A DNA stretch of 64,000 nucleotides, taken from assembly GCF_000425405.1 (NCBI RefSeq), contig NZ_KE384367.1:80749-144748 (forward strand). Reading direction: 5' to 3'. The notes below the pieces were generated by a model that saw only the letters and a list, made by a program, of their open reading frames with translations, was not told the origin of the DNA and did not search any database. A program made the translations under genes and the position numbers. This DNA is from Ferrimonas kyonanensis DSM 18153. GTDB lineage: Bacteria > Pseudomonadota > Gammaproteobacteria > Enterobacterales > Shewanellaceae. Numbering within the stretch: position 1 is the first letter of the stretch; every line of letters begins with the position of its first letter. Below are positions 1-7,730 of this stretch, piece by piece.

Positions 1-911
1 CGCGCCTGCCCGATGTACCCGAAGCCGAACTGCCGCTGCTGCCAGACTATGATCCGAATCGTTTCAGCGAGATCAGCTACCTTCAGCAGGATGAGGTCGG
101 CTATCTGTGGTTCAATTTTCACAACGGCGCCATGGGCACCGAGCAATGCCAGCGTTTACTGAGCGCCTATCGGCAAGCCTGTCAGCGGAACATTCGAGTG
201 TTGGTGCTGATGGGGGGGGATGACTTCTGGAGCAATGGCATTCACCTCAATCACATTGAAGCCGCCGCCGATCCGGCGGCCGAGTCGTGGCAGAACATCA
301 ACGCCATCAACGATGTCGTCGAAGCCATTCTGCTCACCGACGACAAGCTGACGGTGGCTGCGGTCGGCAACAACGCCGGTGCCGGTGGGGTGATGATGGC
401 GCTGGCCTGCGACACCGTGGTGGCCCGGGACGGCGTGGTGCTCAACCCTCACTATCAGTCGATGGGGCTGTATGGCTCAGAATACTGGACCTACACCCTG
501 CCCAAGCGGGTTGGCGAAGCGATGGCACAGCAGTTGACCCAGGCTTGCTTGCCGGTGGGCAGCGCGCAGGCCCGGCAGCTGGGATTGGTGGATGAGGTGT
601 TGCCTGGCACGATGGCTGAATTTCAGCGGCAACTGGCTGACTACGCAGTCACGATGGCAACGTCCGAGCTGTATCACAGCCGACTGCAGGCCAAGCGCCA
701 GACTCGCCACCTGGATGAACAGCAGCGCCCCCTGGCCGATTTCCGGCGCCAGGAACTGGAGCAGATGCACCAGTGCTTCCATGGTTTTTTAAGCGACTAT
801 CACCGCCTGCGCTATGGTTTTGTCTATAAGATGTGCCCTCGGGTCACGCCGCCGAGGTTAGTCCATCCGCTCGCTCGCAAACGGCCGACCTCAGCGGTCC
901 GCAGTCGCTGA
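1..911 (+). CDS. hypX: HypX/HoxX-type hydrogenase maturation protein, C-terminal part (partial)
   Basis: The reading frame is open from base 3, so the gene begins left of the window; about 302 residues are visible. They form a crotonase (enoyl-CoA hydratase/isomerase) fold domain with the glycine-rich oxyanion-hole stretch GNNAGAGG followed by ALACD. After it comes a helical tail containing YHRLRYGFVYK, a type of ending I associate with HypX/HoxX. In that family an N-terminal formyl-transferase domain, outside this window, moves a formyl group from formyl-THF to CoA. The crotonase domain then decarbonylates formyl-CoA to give CO for the [NiFe]-hydrogenase active site. A stand-alone enoyl-CoA hydratase is the alternative, but the long C-terminal tail and the upstream in-frame extension argue for HypX. 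No hydrogenase gene is visible here. Confidence 0.7.
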   Translation, partial: RLPDVPEAELPLLPDYDPNRFSEISYLQQDEVGYLWFNFHNGAMGTEQCQRLLSAYRQACQRNIRVLVLMGGDDFWSNGIHLNHIEAAADPAAESWQNINAINDVVEAILLTDDKLTVAAVGNNAGAGGVMMALACDTVVARDGVVLNPHYQSMGLYGSEYWTYTLPKRVGEAMAQQLTQACLPVGSAQARQLGLVDEVLPGTMAEFQRQLADYAVTMATSELYHSRLQAKRQTRHLDEQQRPLADFRRQELEQMHQCFHGFLSDYHRLRYGFVYKMCPRVTPPRLVHPLARKRPTSAVRSR

Positions 912-995
912 CGGCTCTCGACTTCGACAGCCGCATACCGATCCACACGCGCAACATGCTAGGGTAACAGGCTGGTTAGCTTAAGGAGTTCACCC

Positions 996-1376
996 TTGCT
1001 TCTGCCCCGTTTTTTGGCCCTGTGCACCGGCCTTTATGCCGGTATCGGCCTGGCGATAACAGTGGCCGGTACCGCCAGCCTGGCACCGGCTCTGGTCTAT
1101 GCCACCCTGTATGGAGGACTGCCGCTGCTGGCCGCCATCGGCCTCTGGCGACAGCAACGCTGGGCGATGATCATGGCGCTGCTGCTGTTTGCCAGCCAGA
1201 TCATCCGCCCGCTTGGGGCCGGGCTGGGACTGGCTTACTCCCCTCCGATCTCATTGGGCATTCCCATCTGGAGCACCACTCTGGCGCGAGGTTGGCTGCT
1301 GGATCTGTTAGCGCTGTTACTGACGCTGGCCCTTGGCTGGCTGCTGCGCCGCAGCGCACCGCAACCAGCGCCTTAA
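996..1376 (+). CDS. small integral membrane protein, unknown function
   Basis: 126 residues with a TTG start at 996 supported by a strong AAGGAG ribosome-binding site at 983-988, seven bases upstream. The protein is almost all hydrophobic, with four predicted membrane helices (roughly residues 5-27, 33-50, 56-78 and 98-118) and a basic C-terminal end (RRSAPQ), so it is an inner-membrane protein. I do not recognise the family; it resembles small DUF-type four-helix proteins. It follows hypX by 84 bases and could be cotranscribed. Its stop codon overlaps the stop of the convergent exonuclease gene by four bases. Confidence 0.7.
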   Translation: MLLPRFLALCTGLYAGIGLAITVAGTASLAPALVYATLYGGLPLLAAIGLWRQQRWAMIMALLLFASQIIRPLGAGLGLAYSPPISLGIPIWSTTLARGWLLDLLALLLTLALGWLLRRSAPQPAP

Positions 1377-1999
1377 CGCGCCAACGATGCCAGGTAGTGG
1401 TCGATTTTGGCCTTCGGGGTTTTAGCCAGCTTCTGCAACTGAGAGAATTGAAGTCCTGCCAGCCGGTGCCGCTGTTGCATCTCGTTGACCATCATCATCC
1501 ACAAGCGGGCGGTCATTTCGGAATCGGCCAAGGCTCGGTGAAACACGCCATCGTTTTCGATCTGCCGGTAGGCCACCAGCGACCCCAGCTTATGGTTTGG
1601 CGCCTGCGGGTACCAGCGCCGGGCGATCAACATCGAGCAGGCAAACCCACCTTGGTAATTCCGACCGATGGCGGCCAGTTCGGCATCGAGAAAACGCTGG
1701 TCAAACGAGGCGTTGTGGGCCACCAGATTGGCTCCGGTAATAAAATCGGCAAACCGATCCATCACTTCAGCGCAACCTGGAGCAGCGGAGAGCATGGCAT
1801 TACTGATGCCGGTGTAACTCTCGATGAAGCCACTGACCCGAAAGCCCGGGTTCATCAACTGCTGAAATCGATCCACCACCTGGCCCTGATGCAACTTAAC
1901 CGCACCAATCTCGATGGCACGATCTCCCTGGCCCGGTGACAACCCGGTGGTCTCGAAATCCAGAACCACCACGGAATCGGCAGATTCAGCCGTAACCAT
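1373..1999 (-). CDS. DEDDh 3'-5' exonuclease (DnaQ/epsilon-like)
   Basis: About 208 residues forming a single exonuclease domain of the DNA polymerase III epsilon/RNase T class. Exo I is VLDFETTGLSPG (Asp and Glu metal ligands), Exo II is in LVAHNASFDQRFLDAEL, and Exo III is FHRALADSEMT, with His and Asp in the DEDDh spacing. No polymerase or UvrC-type domain is attached, so this is a stand-alone proofreading or repair exonuclease rather than necessarily dnaQ itself. The ATG at 1999 is preferred over the GTG at 2005 because GGATGAG lies at a suitable distance upstream. It is convergent with, and overlaps by four bases, the small membrane protein gene. Confidence 0.8.
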   Translation of the reverse strand: MVTAESADSVVVLDFETTGLSPGQGDRAIEIGAVKLHQGQVVDRFQQLMNPGFRVSGFIESYTGISNAMLSAAPGCAEVMDRFADFITGANLVAHNASFDQRFLDAELAAIGRNYQGGFACSMLIARRWYPQAPNHKLGSLVAYRQIENDGVFHRALADSEMTARLWMMMVNEMQQRHRLAGLQFSQLQKLAKTPKAKIDHYLASLAR

Positions 2000-2050
2000 A
2001 CACACTCATCCAATCAACGTCGTTAAAGCCGGTCAGGATACCGGAGCCGG

Positions 2051-2971
2051 TCACTGGATCCCAGTTCTTCTGACCTCAATCCCCGCCTGAGTCAGTTGAG
2101 CGTCCAGCTGATCCAGCCGAGAAGCCAGGGTCGGTGGGTGGGTTTCAGCAAACTCCGGCCGCACTCCATGATGCTGAAAGCCGTTGAGGCGGATCGGAAC
2201 CGGACTCTGTAGCTGCCGATGCAGCCGAATCAGTGCGGCAACTTCGGCGTCAGTATCATTGCAGCCGGCGATCACCAGCCAGCGCAACTCCTCGAGTTTA
2301 TTGGCCTCGGCCAGCAAGCGAGCGGACGCCAATACCTGGTGGTTACTGCGTCCGGTTAAGCGGCGGTGCAGGCCATTATCCAGCGCCTTGATGTCCAGCA
2401 TGACCCCGTCCACCCGCTGCAGCAGCGCCGGCCAGTGTTCGGCGGCCAGCAAGCCATTGGAGTCCAGCAACCGGGTCAAGGGTCGACAGGAGGGCGTTAG
2501 CGCCATGGCGTCACACAACCCCTGAATCCAGCGTCGCTGCAACGTGGCCTCGCCACCGGAAAAGGTGACCCCATCGAGCAGAAGCGCATTGGCGCTGATG
2601 CGGGCCAGCATTTGCGAATGAGTGAATCGCAGCGCCGCCGGATTGCCGCCTCTGGGGCAATGCGGCAGGCAGTCGTCGCACTGTTGGCACAGCGCAGGGT
2701 CGCAGCGCAGCGCCTTCCTTTGCCCCGAGCCGCGTACCAGAGTCAGCGCATCCTGGGGGCAGTGTGACACACAGTCGCCACAGTGATTGCACAGGCCGAT
2801 GGTCTGGGGATTGTGGCAGCTGCCACAATCCATGTTACAGCCCTGAAAAAACAACACCATGCGACTGCCGGGGCCATCGACACAACTGAAATCCAGCACC
2901 TTGCTCAGCAGCGCCGTCGCCGGCTTTTGCTTTGGGACCGGTGCCAGCGGTGCCAATGCGGTTATTTCCAC
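2051..2971 (-). CDS. yjjW: YjjW-type radical SAM glycyl-radical enzyme activase
   Basis: 306 residues, GTG start overlapping the end of yjjI by 10 bases. The N-terminus carries the activase-type radical SAM cluster motif CNMDCGSC (CX3CX2C). It is followed by a ferredoxin-like insert with two [4Fe-4S] motifs, CNHCGDCVSHCP and CQQCDDCLPHCP, the layout of PflA-family activases with an auxiliary cluster domain. GVTFSGGEA is the usual SAM-binding GGE region. The family uses S-adenosylmethionine to generate the glycyl radical on its partner enzyme, here the adjacent YjjI. Translational overlap fits a dedicated pair, expected to work in the cytoplasm without oxygen. Confidence 0.9.
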   Translation of the reverse strand: MEITALAPLAPVPKQKPATALLSKVLDFSCVDGPGSRMVLFFQGCNMDCGSCHNPQTIGLCNHCGDCVSHCPQDALTLVRGSGQRKALRCDPALCQQCDDCLPHCPRGGNPAALRFTHSQMLARISANALLLDGVTFSGGEATLQRRWIQGLCDAMALTPSCRPLTRLLDSNGLLAAEHWPALLQRVDGVMLDIKALDNGLHRRLTGRSNHQVLASARLLAEANKLEELRWLVIAGCNDTDAEVAALIRLHRQLQSPVPIRLNGFQHHGVRPEFAETHPPTLASRLDQLDAQLTQAGIEVRRTGIQ

Positions 2972-4512
2972 AGTGCCGCCGGGTGCTGCTCGTGGCTGAT
3001 CACCCGCGCCTGACGCTCGAGAATTCCCACCACATCCACGGCCTCCGCCCCCAAGCAGGTGGAGTGGTGCCGCTCCGCCTGCTGACGGAACTTGTCGATG
3101 TCGGATTTCTTCACCATAAAACCGGTGACCCGAACCAAATCGTTATCGCTGAGGTTGGCGGTAAACATTCTCAGCCCCAGCCCCAGCCCCCCTTGGACCA
3201 GCCGGGTCAACGCGGTCGGATTGTGGCGTATGGTGGGATCAATGGCGAAGATGTCACTGATGCCGCCATCGAAGTAACGATGCATGGGGGCGCACACCTT
3301 GATGTGATTAAGGGTATCGGGTTCACTGCCGACCGGAATCCGGGTGCCGGCGGTTTCATCGGCGTCGCAGGAGATCCCGGACTGAGAGTGGAACACCAGC
3401 TTGCCACCGGCGCAATAGATCATGTCGATGGCGTCCACCTGCAATTGATAGGCGGCCACGATGCGCTGCCCAATCTCGGTGGCCTCGGCATCCAGCCCAT
3501 AGCGCCCCGGCTTACCCTGATGATCCATCAATTGGTTCACCAGCTCCGCCAGGCCATAGATACCAAACATGGCGGTAAAGCGATCCAGTCGCACCAGCCC
3601 CTCCCGACACAGGAAATGAGACTGGAAGAAGCTGGACTCCTCCACCAGGAAGCGGATTCTGTGGGCCATGGCTTCGGCCATCTGCTCGGCACACTCAGAC
3701 ACCACCCGGCCAAGATAATCCTCGACACTGCCGTCACAACGGGCAAAGGAGGCACGCAGATTCAACCGCATCAGGGTATGAGAGCCACCGCCGATGGGCA
3801 GGGAGTTATAGCAGCTCACCACGCCGTAGTCGCCGTCAAAGTCGGCACCGATAAGCGGATGATTGGCGATATGAGGTTTATTGCAGGCGATGATGTTGTC
3901 CACCACCTGCTGCAGTAACTGCGGGGGCGTACACTGAGGGTCGTAGCGAAAGGTCAGGTTGGGCACCGACTGCTTGAGGCTGGCGTCCACCCTGAGGATC
4001 GCCCTGCCAACCCGGCTGTCTTCGGGGCCGATATTGGCATGCACAAAGGAGTCTGGCAGGGTGCGGTCGATCATTTGCCAGAACAGCCTCAGCTTCTTCT
4101 CCAGCTGGGCATCGGTCAGCGCTGAATCCACGAAAGGTTCCAACAACTGGTCCAACTGCCCCAGGAACACTGGGTAGCTGGTTACGGAAGGGACATGCTG
4201 ATACAGGATAGTGAGAAAATTGATCGCTTCGTCCAGATCTTGCGGCGGCTCCAGCTCGAGAAACTCGCAGCCCTGGCGCATCGCCATGGCGTAATCTGGC
4301 AGGACGTAGCGAGGCTTATAAGGGGCGCTACTTTCAAACATGTCGTGAAACACCCCCTGCTCCAGTCCTTGCTGAATCTCGGTCGAAAACGCCGGTTCCG
4401 GCAGCATCGACTCCGCCAGCTGAGACAGGGCCAATTGCTTCTGGCTCTGAGTCAGATTGGATTGACGAATAAGGGAGAGGGCTTGCTGCTGAAACTGTTG
4501 GAGTTGCACCAT
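2962..4512 (-). CDS. yjjI: YjjI-family glycyl radical enzyme
   Basis: From the ATG at 4512 the protein is 516 residues, the length I recall for E. coli YjjI; an in-frame extension to 4611 has no family support. The glycyl-radical motif VRVTGFMVKKSD lies near the C-terminus with the radical glycine at about residue 464. That is 52 residues from the end, further in than in PFL or class III NrdD. Cysteines in MIYCAGGK and KVCAPMHRY are candidates for the thiyl active site. The substrate of YjjI is not established to my knowledge. The gene is followed by its activase yjjW; here the pair sits between an exonuclease gene and topB. Confidence 0.88.
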   Translation of the reverse strand: MVQLQQFQQQALSLIRQSNLTQSQKQLALSQLAESMLPEPAFSTEIQQGLEQGVFHDMFESSAPYKPRYVLPDYAMAMRQGCEFLELEPPQDLDEAINFLTILYQHVPSVTSYPVFLGQLDQLLEPFVDSALTDAQLEKKLRLFWQMIDRTLPDSFVHANIGPEDSRVGRAILRVDASLKQSVPNLTFRYDPQCTPPQLLQQVVDNIIACNKPHIANHPLIGADFDGDYGVVSCYNSLPIGGGSHTLMRLNLRASFARCDGSVEDYLGRVVSECAEQMAEAMAHRIRFLVEESSFFQSHFLCREGLVRLDRFTAMFGIYGLAELVNQLMDHQGKPGRYGLDAEATEIGQRIVAAYQLQVDAIDMIYCAGGKLVFHSQSGISCDADETAGTRIPVGSEPDTLNHIKVCAPMHRYFDGGISDIFAIDPTIRHNPTALTRLVQGGLGLGLRMFTANLSDNDLVRVTGFMVKKSDIDKFRQQAERHHSTCLGAEAVDVVGILERQARVISHEQHPAALWK

Positions 4513-4650
4513 GATTGGACCACTGCTTGTTGATTGTGACAGGACGGAGCTTTCGGTAGCGCCCGGACGACGATACCGACGTTCTCTAGCAGCATTCTGA
4601 CCCTTTTCCAATGCGATTAGGAGTGCTCAGCTCACAAAGCCGGCACCGGA

Positions 4651-6615
4651 CTAGGCCTTTCTTTTGCTGGCTGGCGAACGGCCCGAGGCCTTGCTTCGCC
4701 CACCCCGGCCCGCGGGAGATTTCCGCTTGCGTCGGGGTTTAGGCGCCTGCACGCCCCTTAACGACTCCGGCACATGCTGGCGCGCCTGCTCGACCAGGCG
4801 CTGCAGCTGTTGCTGCAACGGGTTCATAAAGCCCTGATAGCTTTGCTGACGCTCCCGTATCGCTTCCAGAGCCGCTTCCCATTGCGCGGTCATGTCCGGC
4901 GTGGTTGCCAGTTCAGGTAAACTGTCGATCAGGGCGCGACCGGCATCGGAGGCCTGAATCTGCTTACCTTGACGGATCAGAAACCCGCGCCGGAACAACA
5001 GCTCAATAATGCCTGCCCGGGTGGCTTCGGTGCCCAGACCGTCGGTCTCCTTCAAGATGGCCTTGATGTTCGGGTCGGCCACATGGCGGGCGATGTTGGT
5101 CATGGCCGCCAGCAGGGTAGCATCGGTGAAGTGCTTGGGGGCTTGAGTATGCTTCTCCACCACCTCCCCCTGCCGGCAGTGCAGCGACTGGCCCTGCTGC
5201 AGCACCGGCAACGATGCAGCCTGGTGTTCCTCTTCGGTCTCCGCCTTGCCTTCTTTGGCCGGAAACAGCGCCTTCCAGCCGGCCTCTACCGGCACCTTGG
5301 CGGCGGCCGTAAACACCCCGGTGCCGATGGTCACCGTTACCTTGGTCTCATCGAAGCGGTAATCCGGGTAAAACTGCAGTAAGTACTGGCGAGCAATCTG
5401 CTGGTAGATCTTCGCTTCGTCGGCACTGATGCGGGCACTGCCCTGCTTGCCGGTGGGAATAATGGCATGGTGGGCGTCGACCTTGGCATCGTTCCAGGCC
5501 CGGCTTTTGCGGTTCAAATCGGCGCCGGTCACCGCCTCCGCCAGTTCGTCACAGTGATGGGCCACCGCCTGACACACCTTGGGGGCATCCCGGTGTTGCT
5601 GTTTAGGCAGGTAGCGACTGTCGGACCTGGGGTAGGTAATGAGTTGATGGCGTTCATACAGGCTCTGACACAGATCCAGCACCTTTTGGGCGCTGAAGCC
5701 AAACCGTTTAGCGGCATCGATCTGCAGTGCCGACAGGTTATAGGGCAAAGGAGCCGACTGAGATTTGCGCTTCTTCTCCGCCTTGGTTACCTCCGCTGGC
5801 TGATCGGTAATGCGTTCGGCCACATTCTCCGCCAGCCGCTTCGACAGCACCCGCCCCTCTTCATCCTGGTAGGGCTGACAGGCCTCACTGGGTTGCCATT
5901 TGGCAGTGAACGGCTGTTGATCCTCGGTCACCAGCTGTGCCAACACGTCGTAAAAAGGGCGCGATACGAAATCGGCAATCGCCTTATCCCGGCGAACGAC
6001 CAGCCCCAGCAGCGGCGTTTGCACCCGCCCCACCGACAACACGCCCTGATAGTGGACCTTTCGCCCCTGCAGGGTATAGGCCCGGGTCATGTTGATGCCG
6101 TACAGCCAATCGGCTCGCGACCTCGCCAGTGCCGATACCGACAGGGGCACAAACTCACGGTTTGGGCGCAGCTGCCCCAGCGCCCGGGTCACTGCCGCCG
6201 GCGTTAAATCGCTGACCAGCAGGCGCTGAACCTGCTGCTGCTTGGTGCGACTGACCTTGCAGTGATGAATCACCTCATCCACCAGCAACTGCCCTTCTCG
6301 GTCTGGATCACCGGCATGAATGAGCTGCTGCGCCTGCTTCATCAACTTACGCAACACCGTCAATTGTTTTTGGCACCCCTTGCGGGTTTTCAGCTGCCAC
6401 TCCTCCGGCACAATCGGCAGATGCTGCTCCTGCCAGGATTGCCAGTGAGCCTGGTAATCACCGGGCTCAGCTTGCTCAAGCAAGTGGCCAACGCACCAAC
6501 TGACGCAATCGCCGTTACCCAGCTCGATGTAGCCTTCATGGTTTTTGTGCGGTTTGGGCAGCACCGCCGCAATGGCGCGCCCCAGGCTGGGTTTTTCGGC
6601 AATGTAGAGTTTCAT
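4651..6615 (-). CDS. topB: DNA topoisomerase III
   Basis: 654 residues, type IA topoisomerase that decatenates DNA and resolves recombination or replication intermediates. The Toprim domain is at the N-terminus (MKLYIAEKPSLGRAI, then the metal-binding HAGDPDREGQLLVDE). The catalytic tyrosine is Tyr328 in ITYPRSDSRYLP, the same number I recall for the E. coli enzyme. SVGRVQTPLLGLVV is the conserved core. The C-terminus ends in a basic tail (KPRRKRKSPAGRGGRSK) likely to bind DNA. No zinc-finger domain is present, as expected for TopB rather than TopA. A LexA-like box lies 14 bases before the start codon. Confidence 0.95.
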   Translation of the reverse strand: MKLYIAEKPSLGRAIAAVLPKPHKNHEGYIELGNGDCVSWCVGHLLEQAEPGDYQAHWQSWQEQHLPIVPEEWQLKTRKGCQKQLTVLRKLMKQAQQLIHAGDPDREGQLLVDEVIHHCKVSRTKQQQVQRLLVSDLTPAAVTRALGQLRPNREFVPLSVSALARSRADWLYGINMTRAYTLQGRKVHYQGVLSVGRVQTPLLGLVVRRDKAIADFVSRPFYDVLAQLVTEDQQPFTAKWQPSEACQPYQDEEGRVLSKRLAENVAERITDQPAEVTKAEKKRKSQSAPLPYNLSALQIDAAKRFGFSAQKVLDLCQSLYERHQLITYPRSDSRYLPKQQHRDAPKVCQAVAHHCDELAEAVTGADLNRKSRAWNDAKVDAHHAIIPTGKQGSARISADEAKIYQQIARQYLLQFYPDYRFDETKVTVTIGTGVFTAAAKVPVEAGWKALFPAKEGKAETEEEHQAASLPVLQQGQSLHCRQGEVVEKHTQAPKHFTDATLLAAMTNIARHVADPNIKAILKETDGLGTEATRAGIIELLFRRGFLIRQGKQIQASDAGRALIDSLPELATTPDMTAQWEAALEAIRERQQSYQGFMNPLQQQLQRLVEQARQHVPESLRGVQAPKPRRKRKSPAGRGGRSKASGRSPASKRKA

Positions 6616-6628
6616 GGCGACACAGTAA

Positions 6629-6644
6629 CTGTATGAATGAACAG
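6629..6644 (-). promoter_or_regulatory. LexA (SOS) box candidate upstream of topB
   Basis: The plus strand reads CTGTATGAATGAACAG, a perfect CTGT-N8-ACAG match to the gammaproteobacterial LexA consensus, with A-rich flanks (AA before, TA after) that also fit. It lies 14 to 29 bases upstream of the topB ATG, where a repressor would block transcription. Direct observation is the motif; SOS control of topB here is inference. Confidence 0.5.
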
Positions 6645-6702
6645 TAGTGTAGCGAAAAGCGTTAAAGAGTGCGACCTGGGGATTCTGTGGTCGTCACCGA
6701 CA

Positions 6703-7473
6703 TTAAGAACGACGGCGAATTTTGAGGTTGGCGTCGAGGCACTTCTTACAGGACAACTTGGATTTTATCCCCTTTTCAATAAAACGAGCCACCCGCTCTC
6801 TTAATTGACGATACTGGTTTACCGTCACTTTTTCATTCCAGTTAAAGGAGTTAACAATGGCCAAAATGCACTCCATCTCAACATTTTCTCGCTGGTGCTC
6901 GACCATTTTATCAATCAACTTACTTTCATAGGCGGTCGATTGACCATACAGCTGGAAATAGATCATCTGCGCCAGTAACAGTGTCCGATCCGGCGTTTCA
7001 TCCAGAGCCCCGTTGGCCTGAGCATCCAATGCCAACTCATGGATTAAATCAAAAAATCGATTGGCCCTGAGTTTAAAGCGATCCACTTTTTCGCAACTGG
7101 CGAGAGTCCAGACTTTGCTGTTTACCGACACCGATCTAAGTGACATGAAACTGCTGCTTTTAGCTACAGTTTCATAGGTGGTTAATATGGGGATAAGAAA
7201 GCGTTCCTGATAGCTAAGTGATTGTTCAGAATCTAAAATATCTGGGATATTATTGGACGTGGCGCTGCGAAGAAACAAACACAACAACACATCCTCCTTA
7301 CTTTCAAAAAACTTGTATACCGAACCGGTAGAGCAGTTGGCCACCTTGGCAATATCTGAAAATTTAAACGAAATAATTCCTTGCTCTTCAATTAGTTGCT
7401 CCGCAGCATCCAACAGAATCTGGCATTTAATTTCCGCTTGTTGCGTATTGGGACAGTGCATAGTCAATGGCAT
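6703..7473 (-). CDS. TetR/AcrR-family transcriptional regulator
   Basis: 256 residues. The N-terminal helix-turn-helix is FSDIAKVANCSTGSVYKFFESKEDVLLCL, typical of TetR regulators, followed by an all-helical ligand-binding domain. The C-terminus ends in a basic, Cys-containing tail (LSCKKCLDANLKIRRRS). Start is either ATG 7473 or ATG 7461; neither has a strong Shine-Dalgarno. It is divergent from the flavoprotein gene across a 257-base control region, so it most likely controls the reductase, cytochrome, cupin and porin genes. Base composition is more AT-rich than most of the window. Ligand unknown. AcuR, the acrylate-responsive repressor of some DMSP lyase genes, is also a TetR protein, which is suggestive but not evidence. 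Confidence 0.88.
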   Translation of the reverse strand: MPLTMHCPNTQQAEIKCQILLDAAEQLIEEQGIISFKFSDIAKVANCSTGSVYKFFESKEDVLLCLFLRSATSNNIPDILDSEQSLSYQERFLIPILTTYETVAKSSSFMSLRSVSVNSKVWTLASCEKVDRFKLRANRFFDLIHELALDAQANGALDETPDRTLLLAQMIYFQLYGQSTAYESKLIDKMVEHQRENVEMECILAIVNSFNWNEKVTVNQYRQLRERVARFIEKGIKSKLSCKKCLDANLKIRRRS

Positions 7474-7519
7474 TCCTGATTCAGTAATTCAAAATTACCT
7501 TTTCTTCAGAAATTTTGTT

Positions 7520-7533
7520 GTGACTCCTATCAA
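7520..7533. promoter_or_regulatory. FNR/EtrA-like site candidate, flavoprotein promoter region
   Basis: GTGACTCCTATCAA matches 8 of the 10 conserved positions of the FNR consensus TTGAT-N4-ATCAA, with the right half perfect. It lies between the divergent TetR gene and the flavoprotein gene, about 200 bases from the latter. Anaerobic activation is inferred from the motif and the kind of genes controlled. Confidence 0.35.
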
Positions 7534-7648
7534 CAATCCCCGTGGCCCAATTTTGTTTTAAAACAGACCTCCACAAAACCCACCATTACTCACAAAAGAG
7601 AAAAGTTCACGAGGGCAGTCATGAAACTCTTTTTCACCTCAGGCCTGG

Positions 7649-7664
7649 TGTGAGTCAGATCTCA
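7649..7664. promoter_or_regulatory. CRP-like site or TetR operator candidate
   Basis: TGTGAGTCAGATCTCA matches TGTGA-N6-TCACA at 9 of 10 positions. The same stretch contains a 5-bp inverted repeat GTGAG-N6-CTCAC (7650-7665), so it could instead be an operator for the adjacent TetR protein. It lies about 70 bases upstream of the flavoprotein start. CRP is a main activator of anaerobic respiration in Shewanella. Confidence 0.35.
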
Positions 7665-7730
7665 CTAACCCCATCACCGCATCGCCATAGTGACCGAAAA
7701 ATTCGGATGACACACCGGGAGACCATCACA

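Noticed and set aside
1022..1939. 305-codon open frame on the plus strand opposite the exonuclease gene
   Set aside because: Antisense shadow of a gene with all DEDDh motifs; no family features and no ribosome-binding site.
2932..3918. 328-codon plus-strand open frame inside yjjI
   Set aside because: Composition (His/Gly-rich) and position are those of an antisense shadow in GC-rich DNA; yjjI is certain.
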